Below are positions 35,623 through 46,283 of a stretch of 64,000 bases of DNA, one piece after another (the first letter of the stretch is position 1; every line of letters begins with the position of its first letter). The position numbers and the translations under genes were made by a program. Source of the DNA: Eutypa lata (taxonomy: Eukaryota > Ascomycota > Sordariomycetes > Xylariales > Diatrypaceae). The notes beneath the pieces were generated by a model. It did no database searches. It was not told the DNA's origin and saw only the letters and a list, made by a program, of their open reading frames with translations. The stretch is taken from assembly GCA_022661535.1 (NCBI GenBank), contig JAKULF010000013.1, positions 1,054,001 to 1,118,000 of the forward strand. The letters are read 5' to 3'.

Positions 35623-38256
35623 CTGTCGTACAACATATTGTTACGGCGCTTAGGATTGCTGGTCACAGTGACGATGTGATCAAGTACTTCGTCTGTAGGT
35701 AGTTAACTAACTAAATCTATCGCGCAGTTCAAGGTTGCAAGTTGAAACATCCAGGGTCTTCCCGCTTAGAAGGTTCCGAATCGGCTTTGTAGATCCGTCT
35801 TAAGTCTAGGCGTAGATAGTGGGTTGGGTAGCGCGGTTACAAGCAAGCGATGGGTCTTAATCGAGGGCATCGAACCTCGGACCGTGATTGTACGTATATA
35901 TACAAAACATACATCACATAGAAGGGACAATAAAATCCGAAAATTTTGCTATATATAGGCCATTTCTCGGCCGGTTGGACGTATATACGTATCTAGAGTT
36001 GAATCTCTTATTTGCTTGTAGCGTCGTTACTTAAGCGTCTATCTAGATCCTATAATACTGGATATGTAACATGTCCATGAAAGCCAAGAGAGTTTGGATG
36101 ATCTACTTCTCAGGATGGTATAAGAGATCGCCAATTTTCAGCTCACGGGTTTACTTATTCGTTAACTTGCAGCAAACATTACATCGCGTAGGTCTCGAGA
36201 AGTGTGTCGTCCATAGGGAGTGGCAATTTCTCAACGTCACTTGCATAGAGACCAATATAGAACTAGTAGAAAAATGACCAACTTCGTTCGCTACAAGATA
36301 GCCTCTCTGACTCTCTCTTCTTTGGCTGGTTGGGTACCTATCTTTTTGGTGTGGTTTAGGATCGTGGAACTCCACTCGTGTTGCACACACCGACTTTTGC
36401 CCACTCGAGATTCTTCGTGCCCTTCAGGGACTCCCAGCCCAGGGATGCATGTACTGCTACGTAAGTATATGTAAGTTGCAAAGCCAAGTCACAAAGGATG
36501 CCTTTCGTTACTTAGGATTTTCCAGCCGCTCCGGAACTGAGGGTCAGCAGCGGCTGCATAACATCTTAGACCCGACCCAAAATCTGGTGTGTTAAAAAAA
36601 AAAAGTATGGAGGAATTTTAGTTACCCCATTAAAATTGGCGTCGCTGAATATATCCAACCATGGAACTCTAGAAATCCAATACTTGTTATCCACTGGGTT
36701 AAGAGGGAAATAATATCGATAGTATCGAGAATGGAAACCGGCCAAAGGAAGTTCTAGACTGGATAATCTTCATAACTGTCGAGGTCTGGAACTGACTTGG
36801 GTTTAGACGATGAACATATTAGGTAGGTCTTTGACGATCAAATGCATGTCACAAAGTGGCATGAGAGCGACGACAATCCAATCCCTTTGCTGTCACCCCG
36901 CTACTCTTTTCTCATCACCACGGCTAATCAACCCCTCACTAAATTCCTACGACGTAGTCACATACATACGCATTTCAATACATAGAGAGTTATATATTTC
37001 CTGCATGTGATGACGATTTATTGCAAGACAGAAGTGAAGAAAAAAAAAGATGCTGTAACTCCATTTCTCGAAATAGAGAACGAGTGGAGATGAATAAATG
37101 TGACTGTGTATTACATGCAGTTCTGGGTAGCAAGGCAATGCAACCAACACAATAAGCCGACGCTTCTCTCCTGCATGCTGTACTGCAGGGAACGCAAGCT
37201 GCATGCAGAGCCAGAAGGGGGCGGGGGGTAGAGGGGAGGGATTTGGAGGGGTACAGAAGCATTTGGTTCAAGCATCGCACATCTCGCGAATTTGATGGAG
37301 GGGTAATAGTTGTCAGGTAGACAGACTAGGCTCTGTTTAGCATAGTAGAGGGATCTATGATAAATTTGAATGTAGAATTCGGTGAGTATCAGGACAAGTA
37401 CGGGTTCGTTGGGCATGGCATAATATGTACCCCTCTCTATTACATTGCTTGTAATTCGCTGGGATGAGATGGAGATATCATAGACACATCTATTGTCATG
37501 CCGGTTTCTCTTTTGGCTCTTCAGAATTTGGAGGAAGACTTTGTTGTAAGGGGACAAAAAGCTTACGTAGACAAATGAGACTGATATACACACATGCGTT
37601 GAATGAATGTGATCGGGTGGCGGGGTAATTCTGGCGTAATCGCGACGGCGGGCAATAATTTGAAGGCAGTTGAGATTGTGAATCTTCAAGACAACACTAC
37701 GTAGTAGGTAACTCTAAGTACCTAGGTAGGTAGGCAGGTATGTATGGTGGGTGCTACGCATATATGAAGTGCTAAACATTACCTACATGTAGGTAGATTT
37801 ATGGGCACATTCATAGAGTTGGCATGATATTCGATGAGGCTCTACGTAACGGAAACCATACCCGAAGATGGCTTATGCTGTTGGAAATTTGGTGCATTTG
37901 AAACTTGACAGTCATTTAGCCTTAAAGAGGGGCAAGAAGGGGGGCTCAGATTGAGTTACTCACCCCTGCAGTTACCTATTGTATTGGCTTATCAATGTCA
38001 TTGATGCTATTGTGGCCCAAGCTCCTTTAAGAAGGCAAAAAGAGTGGCGGGCGGCGGGTAGCTTTGAGAAAAGGTTTATCGAGGCTTATCAGAAGATAAG
38101 CTGATAGGGTGGTTTTTACTTTGGTGGGGGTCCTCGACTTCTTTCTAACGCGAGGCTACTTTTGTTGAGTCACTATCAGACTATTTAATAGAAACAATCT
38201 CAATTCACGATTTTATATGATTATGAAGTTGGTGTTAGGTGTTGAAGTCTTTCAAG

Positions 38257-41200
38257 ATGCCGTATATCGATGACGGGTTTGAGGCTCTCCTAGAGCCTTT
38301 TTACAATGGCAAGAAGCTCACTGATCCAATCTCTACTGTTGACGACAAGAATCAGTTGCTTCCCGCATTCTTGAAGGTTAAAGGTATGTTGGTATCCCCG
38401 ATATTGAGTGATCTCCGTGACATCCGACTGAATGACATGCTGACTTCAAATAGGTCTCGTAAAACAGTAAGTCGTTCTGAGCTTCTAGGTATACGTTGCG
38501 ATTAGAACTATCCTAGAAATACCGCCCATTGAATATCGCATCGTGCAGTGCAGAAGACAACCCCTGCTAATAACACTAATAGACATATCGACTCGTACAA
38601 TTTCTTCGTGGATCATGAAATCAAAGAAATTATCAAGGCGAATAGGATCGTGAGGAGTGATGTAGATAGCAGCTTTTGGATCGAATTCACCGATATCAGA
38701 GTTGTGCTTCCAGATCGCCCCGATTCTGGCCAGGGCCGTGTTGCCAATGACATTACCCCCATGGAATGTCGCCTGCGTGACATGACCTATTCAGCCAAGA
38801 TCCTTATCGACATAGCTTATACTCGAGAACGACAGAAAATCATCAGGAGAAATGTCGAACTTGCTCGGATGCCCGTTATGCTTCGAAGCAACAAGTGCCG
38901 CCTCTACGGCGCAAACAACGCGCAGATGGAATTGATGAACGAGTGTCCCCTTGATCCCGGTGGCTACTTCATTATCAACGGAACCGAGAAGGTCATTCTT
39001 GTACAGGAGCAATTGAGCAAGAACCGAGTCATCGTTGAAGCAGACGAGAAGAACAGCATCATCTCAGCATCCGTCACGAGTTCGACACACGAGAGAAAAT
39101 CTAAGACATACGTCCTGCTAAAGAAGGATCGTATCAATCTACAACACAATGTCCTTACTGAACCAGTACCTATCATAATTATTCTCAAAGCTCTTGGTGG
39201 GCTTTCAGATTATGAGATTCTCACGCTCGTAGCCGGTTCTGACGGAAGATTCCAGGATGACTTCGTCATAAACTTTGACGAAGCCGTCAAGGCTGGTGTC
39301 TTCACCCAGCATCAAGCACTTGATTACATTGGAGCGAGAGTCAAAATGGGAGGTAGAGCCCCGAGGCCTGGAGGAGGAGCACCTCAACCACGTCGGAGTA
39401 ACGTAGAGGAAGGACTTGACGCCCTTGCCAATATCATCATCGCACATATACCTGTCGAAGGCCTTGACTTTTACCCGAAAGCTGTCTATATTGCTCTCAT
39501 GGTTCGCAGGGTGCTCATGGCTTATTACAACCCGAAACTTGTTGACGATCGGGATTTCGTGGGTAATAAGCGTTTGGAGTTGGCAGGACAACTTCTATCC
39601 CTTCTGTTTGAAGATTTATTTAAGAAGTTCCTGGTTGACCTCAAATTTAACGTCGAGAATAACTTGAAGAAGCAAAACAGAGCTATTGCCTTCGATCCTT
39701 TAATTCAAGTTGGTACTCAGGGCAAGCATATTACCGAAGGGATGAATCGTGCCATCCAGACAGGAAACTGGAGCGTCAAGCGGTTCAAGATGGACAGATC
39801 GGGTGTGACGCACGTTCTGAGCCGACTTAGTTATATCAGCGCCCTCGGAATGATGACCCGCATAAGCAGTCAGTTCGAGAAGACGCGGAAAGTAAGCGGG
39901 CCTCGTGCATTGCAACCGTCACAATGGGGTATGCTCTGTACATCTGATACGCCTGAAGGTGAAGCATGTGGCCTGGTAAAAAACTTGGCGCTGATGACAC
40001 ATATCACGACAAACTTCGACGAAGAACCCGTTAAACGATGGGCTTTCACGCTCGATTCCGGCGTTGAACCGCTGCGCAGTTTTAGTGGCTCTGAAATGCA
40101 TCGACCTGGAACATATGTCGTATACATCAACGGCACACCGTTCGCGTTGACCCGGTTTCCTAAGCGGTTTGCTGGGAAATTCCGAACGATGAGGCGTCGA
40201 GGCTGGATCTCACCGTTTGTGAGCATCAATGTCAACACACAGCTGTCAGCGGTGCACATTGCAACTGACGAGGGACGCATCTGTCGCCCATACATCATCG
40301 TCAAGAATGGCAATGCGAAAATCAAGGAGAACCATCTTAGGTTATTGCAAGCTGGAAAGGCTACGTTCGACGACTTTCTTACACAGGGTATCGTTGAGTA
40401 TCTTGATGTCAATGAAGAGAACGATGCCCTGGTCGCTCTTTATGAGACGGATATCACAAAAGCTACCACGCATCTCGAGATTGAACCCTTCACCATTCTA
40501 GGCGCTGTCGCCGGTCTGATTCCTTTCCCTCATCATAACCAGTCCCCTAGAAACACATACCAATGTGCTATGGGTAAACAAGCAATCGGAGCCATTGCTT
40601 ATAACCAGTTCAATCGTATCGATACTCTTCTTTACACCCTAGTCTATCCTCAGCGACCTATGGTCATAACCAAAACTATCGAACTCATTCACTACGACAA
40701 GTTGCCTGCAGGCCAAAATGCCACGGTGGTTGTTATGTCCTACTCTGGATATGATATCGAAGATGCCCTTGTCCTAAATAAGGCCTCTGTTGACAGGGGC
40801 TTTGGAAGGTGTCAAGTGTTTCGAAAATACACCACTGAACTTCAAAGATACCCCAACGGTAGTCGTGAACGTGTAGGAGACAAGGATGCCCAACCAAAAA
40901 ATATCGCCCTCGGTCAGGATGGCCTTGCAGATGTGGGATTTCGTGTGAAGAACGGGGATGTTCTTCTGAAGAAGGAAAGTCCTGTGGATATAAGCCCCGC
41001 TGTTGGGTTTGCTCGCAAATCAGATGAGTACCGAGAAACGCCACTCACGTATCGACTAAGCGACTTTGCCTATATCGATAAAGTCATGACCACCCAGACG
41101 GAAAGGGAGACGCAACTTATCAAGATCCAGACACGACAGACCAGACGCCCCGAACTCGGTGACAAGTTCTCTTCTCGTCACGGTCAAAAGGGTGTGGTCG

Positions 41201-41895
41201 GGATTATAGTCGACCAGGAGGACATGCCTTTCTCCGACCAGGGTATCGTTCCCGACATCATCATGAACCCCCACGGTTTCCCCTCTCGTATGACAGTAGG
41301 CAAACTACTCGAGTGTCTAACCGGCAAGGCCTCCGTAGTCCAGGGCCGCAAGGACTACGGCTACGGAGACGCGTTCCGCTCCCACCCTCTCGAATCCATG
41401 GCCGCGGAACTAGTCGACAAGGGCTTCTCCTGGGAAGGCAAGGACTACTTCACGTCGGGCATCACGGGCGAGCCCCTCCAAGCCTACATCTTCAACGGCC
41501 CGATCTACTACCAGCGCCTGAAGCACATGGTGCAGGACAAGATGCACTCGCGGTCGCGGGGCCCGCGGGCGATCCTGACGCGGCAGCCGACGGAGGGCCG
41601 GTCGCGCGACGGCGGCCTCCGGCTCGGCGAGATGGAGCGCGACTGCCTCATCGCCTACGGCGCCTCGCAGCTCCTGCTCGAGCGCCTGATGGTCAGCTCC
41701 GACGGCACCGAGATCGACATCTGCCAGCGCTGCGGCCTCTTTGGCTACAAGGGCTACTGCGGCACCTGCAAGAGCACCCGCGAGGTCGCCAAGATGACCA
41801 TGCCCTACGCCGCCAAGCTGCTCGTCCAGGAGCTCATCAGCATGAACGTCGGTGTGCGCCTCCAGCTCGAGGACGAGTTCCCCCACCCGCGCTAG
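38257..41895 (+). CDS. RPC2: DNA-directed RNA polymerase III second-largest subunit
   Basis: Exons 38257-38383, 38454-38466 (13 nt) and 38583-41895 give 1150 codons, almost exactly the length of yeast Rpc128/Ret1. It forms the beta-like half of the pol III active site in the nucleus and transcribes tRNA and 5S genes. Landmarks are the start MPYIDDGFEALLEPFYNGKK, HIDSYNFFVDHEIKEI, the pol III-typical SYSGYDIEDALVLNK, the hybrid-binding GDKFSSRHGQKG, and the C-terminal zinc site Cys1094/1097/1106/1109 (CQRCGLFGYKGYCGTC). The pol III identity rests on DRGFGRCQVF and the overall length, against RPB2 and RPA2. The family normally ends just after the zinc site and the RLxLED motif, as here. Third positions become strongly G/C near the 3' end. 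A coding-like stretch continues in frame after the stop. Confidence 0.96.
38454..38466 (+). other. 13-nt microexon of RPC2
   Basis: Bounded by AATAG and GTAAGT. It supplies the residues GLVKQ together with one base of exon 1 and one of exon 3. Without it the highly conserved join KVKGLVKQHIDSYNFF cannot be formed and the frame is lost. Confidence 0.85.
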
Positions 41896-42003
41896 GGCCG
41901 CGGGGGGCGGGACGTCGGTCCCGCGTGGCTGAAGGACTCGGACAAGGAGAAGAAGAGGCGCCGCGAGTGGGAGATGTATAGGGAGCTGGAGGATGGCGAA
42001 TGA
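41896..42003 (+). other. Coding-like extension after the RPC2 stop codon
   Basis: After TAG at 41893-41895 the same frame stays open for 35 codons to TGA at 42001-42003. 31 of 35 codons end in G or C, like the RPC2 exon just before it. The putative tail includes GPAWLKDSDKEKKRRREWEM, a charged helix. No intron donor lies before the TAG that would remove it. Confidence 0.6.
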
Positions 42004-42442
42004 AACAAGGATGGATGGTGGGACGGCGAATGCGTATTAGACCTCCTCCTCCTTTGGGGGTTAGAGTTGTCATCTCGTTGCTGTGTTTAGCGGAGAAGTT
42101 GCTTGAGGATGCAAGAGTACATAGGTATTGTTCTGAGATGTCACTACGTAAAATAGCATAGGGCTTGGCGTATCGTTGTTATCTTTCTGCCCATTTTCTT
42201 GAGCATTGCATGGGCTGGCTGGGAAAAGGCGTAGCATAGGGACGTACATAGGCGTAATACATGGTAGATTGTGTATAAATGTATTATCACTGTGAACATG
42301 AAAATAATGCTACCGTATCTAACAAAATATCGATAAATGACACATAGCATTGACTTACATTACTCATCCAAGTGAATCGTTCGAGGTATAGTATAAATTT
42401 ATGTACAAGTAGACATTATTACTTTTATCTACGTAGACTTTG
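42004..42442. other. Convergent 3' UTRs of RPC2 and RAD57
   Basis: About 440 bp, A+T-rich towards RAD57. No further feature seen. Confidence 0.5.
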
Positions 42443-44404
42443 TCATCGACTCTCCTTCTCTTTTCCCTTGCGTTTCTTCTCCACAGCCTTAAGCCCACCC
42501 ATCGTGATCTCGAACTCCACAGGACCATCCCCATCCCCACCATCACCACCATCTCGCCCCGTCAAGGAACCAGAAGAAGAAGGCGGCACATGCGGCGCAA
42601 AAACAACCTTCATCCACCGTCTCCAGTTCTTCAACCCGATGATGGCCGAGCCCGCACCCGAACCCGCACCCGCACCCGCACCCTCATCCTCATCGACCCT
42701 CTCATCCTCGAAGACAACCTCCCTACTACGGCCATACACCGGCTTCTTCACCAGCGCAATCCGCGTCGCGATCTGCGTCGACCAGACCAAGCCCAGACTC
42801 GGCGTCTTTAGGGCCTGCGCTTCCTCGGGCCGGTAGTACGCCTCGTCGCCCCAACCAGTAAACCATCGCTGTTGGTGGTCTAGGAGAAGGGCTGACGGTT
42901 GTTGCTGTTCCTGCTGTTCTTCGTGGTTGTTATTGACACTAAAGATGCTGCGGGGTTCCGGGGCCGGTTCCGGCATGCTGGAGCGGACTGCTACTGCTGC
43001 TGCCATGGCGGCTTCATCATCTTCGAGCATGTCGGCTGAGGAGGAGGGGAGCGGCACGCTGCTTGTTGGTTCGGCGTTGAGCATTGCTGTCGTTGTTGCT
43101 GCTATCAAAGCTGAGGGCCGGCCACGGCTTCGCGATGCTAGGGGACTTTCTTGGGATTGCTTCATGCCCCCTCCTCCTCCCATATACGCGGGATGATGAT
43201 GATGATTATGATGATTCCGCTGCGTCACCGTCATCATCGTAGTATGATTATTTGACGTCGGCAAACTACTCTTAGGAGGTGCCGGCGTCGCCATCGCCGT
43301 CGATGAAGAAGAAGTAGAAGATAGGGACGGAAAGCGATCAGCGACCTGGTTCGAGACCACGACGGCGAGATCATGCTGCCTAGCTAGATCGTGCAGCAGC
43401 CGACCCAGACGAACGAGCTCGTTACTGCGCGCTGCGAGCCCGGCACCACCACCAGCGGCGCCCTTACGGCCGTTGGTGCGCTCGAACTCGACGCGGTAGT
43501 TCGCCGCCACGCTATCCAGAACCAGGAGCCCGACGCCGCGCCGCGCCACCTCGACCGGCACCTGGAAGGACAGGATGTGGTCCTGCGACTCGAGGTCCGG
43601 GACCACGGTGCTGGCGATGTGGTCGAGGGAGGGTTTCTTTATAAACGTCTTCTTTTCTCCATTCTCGTCTTCGTCTTCGGAGGGAGAGGGGGTGTTCTTG
43701 TTGTTGTTGTTGGTAGACTTCGACTCCTCCTCCTCCTCCTCTAGATCCCGAAGGCGCGGGTGATTCCGTAGGATCTGCGAGAGCCGCACCGTCGAGAGCG
43801 GCGCCTCCGTCGATATGTACAGCGCGGGGCGACCGAGCCCGCCCCGCGACGGGGGGAGCTGCACCGCGAGTAGCAGCGTCAGCAGGAATTGCGTCTTCCC
43901 TGCCCCGCTCTCCCCCGTGATCTCGGTGACGCGCCCCGTCGGGATGCCGCCACCGAGCGCGCGGTCGAGCGTTTCGTCGAGGGTGCTGATCGTGCGCCAT
44001 TGGGCTGTGAGCTCGGGGAGTGTGTGTTTTAGCTGCGACGGCGGGTTCTTGTTCTCATTCTTATTGTGCTCGCCGTTATTCTCGCTCTTATATCTCGTCG
44101 CGGCCGGGAGAAGTTTAGATTTCTCATCGTTATCATCGCCCTTGTTCGGCTGCGGTCGTTGTTGCTTTTGCTGCTGCTGCTGCTGCTGCTTATCCGAAAC
44201 GCCCAAATCCACATGCAGGGCCTCGAGCACGGCGCCGCAGAACCGCTTGACGTCGAGCAGCGAGAGCTGGGTCCGCTTGCCGATGTCGGCCACTTCGAGC
44301 GTCAGCAGGTCCGCCGTCGTCAACTGCTGCCGCTCGATGGCCGGGAGCAGCCGCGCATACTGGCCGATGGGGAAGTCGGGTAGGATGCGCGACAGATCCG
44401 TCAT
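42443..44404 (-). CDS. RAD57: Rad51-paralogue DNA repair protein Rad57 (XRCC3-like)
   Basis: Single exon of 653 codons from ATG 44404; the frame opens further upstream but only with a GTG. Rad57 acts with Rad55 as a mediator that helps load Rad51 on single-stranded DNA during homologous recombination. Residues 1-65 form the N-terminal helical domain. The RecA core starts near residue 135 (ISTLDETLDRALGGGIPTGR), with Walker A GESGAGKTQ at about 164-172, Walker B GLLVLDSVAANYRVEF and a sensor VVVSNQVADRF. The conserved C-terminal block LGLVWSTQIATRIALVKKP closes the core. The protein is longer than yeast Rad57 (460 residues) because of Gln, Asn, Glu, Ser and His runs inserted between these blocks and an Ala/Gly/Glu-rich tail. 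Homopolymer slippage could make these lengths variable between strains. Confidence 0.9.
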   Translation of the reverse strand: MTDLSRILPDFPIGQYARLLPAIERQQLTTADLLTLEVADIGKRTQLSLLDVKRFCGAVLEALHVDLGVSDKQQQQQQQKQQRPQPNKGDDNDEKSKLLPAATRYKSENNGEHNKNENKNPPSQLKHTLPELTAQWRTISTLDETLDRALGGGIPTGRVTEITGESGAGKTQFLLTLLLAVQLPPSRGGLGRPALYISTEAPLSTVRLSQILRNHPRLRDLEEEEEESKSTNNNNKNTPSPSEDEDENGEKKTFIKKPSLDHIASTVVPDLESQDHILSFQVPVEVARRGVGLLVLDSVAANYRVEFERTNGRKGAAGGGAGLAARSNELVRLGRLLHDLARQHDLAVVVSNQVADRFPSLSSTSSSSTAMATPAPPKSSLPTSNNHTTMMTVTQRNHHNHHHHPAYMGGGGGMKQSQESPLASRSRGRPSALIAATTTAMLNAEPTSSVPLPSSSADMLEDDEAAMAAAVAVRSSMPEPAPEPRSIFSVNNNHEEQQEQQQPSALLLDHQQRWFTGWGDEAYYRPEEAQALKTPSLGLVWSTQIATRIALVKKPVYGRSREVVFEDERVDEDEGAGAGAGSGAGSAIIGLKNWRRWMKVVFAPHVPPSSSGSLTGRDGGDGGDGDGPVEFEITMGGLKAVEKKRKGKEKESR

Positions 44405-46283
44405 TAGGTTGCCCGGCCTTCCTTCCTTCCTTTTATTATTATTATTATTGTTGTTATTTACTACATCTGCGAGTTGCCGCGCCGTCACTGCCGCCGGCCG
44501 GGTTCCCCTTAGTTAGGTACGCGGTAGTGGACGCGTCGCGTGGTGGGTGAGGTTTATCTAAGGGGAGGGGGGATAGGACTAGAATTGGCTTCGTTCCGAG
44601 TGTTCGGTAACTCTTTCCGTGGGTGCTGTAGTTAGTCGATGTAAGATAAGGCTCGCTGGCTGATTGTGTGGCGGGCCGAGAATGCTGTTAGCATGTCCCA
44701 GGATCATACTGTATACGTAAGTTATTATGACGGTGGGGAGGACCTCACCTCACCAATAGTTAGGCAATGCGCGACAAGGACGGAATAAAAGCCGCTCTCC
44801 TGGGCCTGGAGATCTCTCTCGGTTCCTTCGGTTGGCTTGAGCTTTGGTGGCGCTATGGTGGCGGACCCCCTGCAAGTGATCTTATTGCAGGGTATAATCG
44901 CTTATTAATTCCGGACCGGTGTTAGGCAAAAGTTCTAATTCGAACCTGGCCCCGTTTTTGCTGTCTGTCATTGTCAGATGTGGATATGAAGTAGTTTATC
45001 GTCTTTTTTTCAACCTAGAAAATAAGCACGGAGGAATTATAACCGAATTTCTAACTTCATTTATGAATAGCGTTTGATCGACTTCAACGGTTGAAGCTAC
45101 ATGTATGTTTATTACCTACTGATGCATGCGATTGTAGATCGGAGAAGCCGTTGGAGAAGAAACATGGTCGACCACGTGAACCACGTGTTTTCCCGTCTTC
45201 AAAGTAATAAACCATCCTCTGACTGAACTGGGCTGGCTGCCTGGCTGGATGCATTTATCACATTTTCGCTAACTAGATCGTTCGTTCGTCTTAGCCGAAA
45301 GCCCTTGAAAGGTCTCAACGCCATCGTACAATTATAGCATAAGCCCGCTTGTCAATGAAGACCAATTCCCTAAATTCTTTGGTTGGTTTACGACGTGTCG
45401 ACGGCTGAACTTTATACTTATGGGATGCATCCATAACCCAAGTTCATGTGGTGTATGCAGGCGGCTCTCGACCTGCCTGAATCTGGAACATAATATCCTA
45501 ACAAAGAAATATGGAGATGAGATGACAGCAGTTCGAGCTGATCAATAATATTCAAAATTGCGTTGCTTTTCTTTTCAGCTCATCTAGCAGACATTTTGCA
45601 ATCGCAGCCACGCTTCTCCCTCGTCAACATTGCAAAGCAGACTTCACGTGAGATAGAAGAGAACAGTAGGATAGTGAAATACGCGTACAGACGACGGCGA
45701 ACATGTGTTGTATTTGGCCTTAGAATTGCTTTCATTGAGAGATCAGAACTTTATTTCAAGCCTAGATCTTGTCGCTCTACGTACCGAAGCCCCGAGATCG
45801 TGAAGTGTTAGTATATTGGATAGCCCCTTGGCATGTCCACTAAGTCGTTCAGCTCTGCACGCCACACGAAACACCCCCGCCTCTCCATTGGCCATCTCAA
45901 CTCGCGATGGGGGACACCAATCTCTACCTAGCACGTTTTCTGGCTTATTGGGAATAGCTCAAGGCGCATCAAAGCCTGGCCGACGGGCTAGACAGGGACC
46001 AGATCTCAGGGCCCCTTTGAGGAAATGTGCCTTACGATCACTAACTAACGAAGAGAAGATCAACCGTTCGGGGTTTGTCATCCTAGCCGACATGTCTCCA
46101 TCATCCATAAGGTGCCGTCGGTTCCCCAGCCGAGCGTGGTCTTGCATTTTCCCTCCGGTTCTTGTTAGGTTCTGTCTTTCTGCTCGTAGGACTTCCCTTC
46201 TAGTACCGAGTCAAGTCAGAGAGTTGAGTTCCTCACTGTCACAGGGAGACTCCTAGTTTCGGTTGTTCCTGTTCCACTTCACC
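44405..46283. promoter_or_regulatory. Divergent intergenic region RAD57 / surface protein
   Basis: 1.9 kb with no convincing gene; short frames only. Near 45165-45190 the words GTCGACCACGTGAACCACGTG give two CACGTG E-boxes seven bases apart, possible bHLH sites. Confidence 0.45.
45172..45190. promoter_or_regulatory. Tandem CACGTG boxes
   Basis: Two CACGTG hexamers separated by a short spacer, the consensus for bHLH factors such as Cbf1/Pho4-like proteins. Position is about 770 bp upstream of RAD57 and 1.1 kb upstream of the surface-protein gene, so the target is unclear. Confidence 0.4.

Larger units (their letters stand above)
32772..38256. promoter_or_regulatory. 5.5 kb divergent intergenic region (PUF / RPC2)
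   Basis: No gene recognised. The PUF gene and RPC2 are transcribed away from each other, so both promoters and probably a long PUF 5' leader lie here. Contents are CA-, TG- and GA-microsatellites and many TAGGTAGG words. Frames such as 37111-37689 (minus) and 33015-33317 (plus) start at non-ATG codons and lack coding bias. Confidence 0.45.

Noticed and set aside
35855..35890. tRNA T-arm-like sequence (GGTTCGATGCC on the minus strand)
   Set aside because: The stem does not close as 5 bp around a 7-nt loop, and no D-arm, anticodon arm or acceptor stem was found at the right distance.
37111..37689. 192-codon minus-strand frame
   Set aside because: Opens at TTG rather than ATG, no recognisable domain and no codon bias.
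41313..41981. 222-codon plus-strand frame overlapping the end of RPC2
   Set aside because: Shifted-frame shadow of the G+C-rich 3' part of RPC2, of Arg/Ala/Pro-rich composition.
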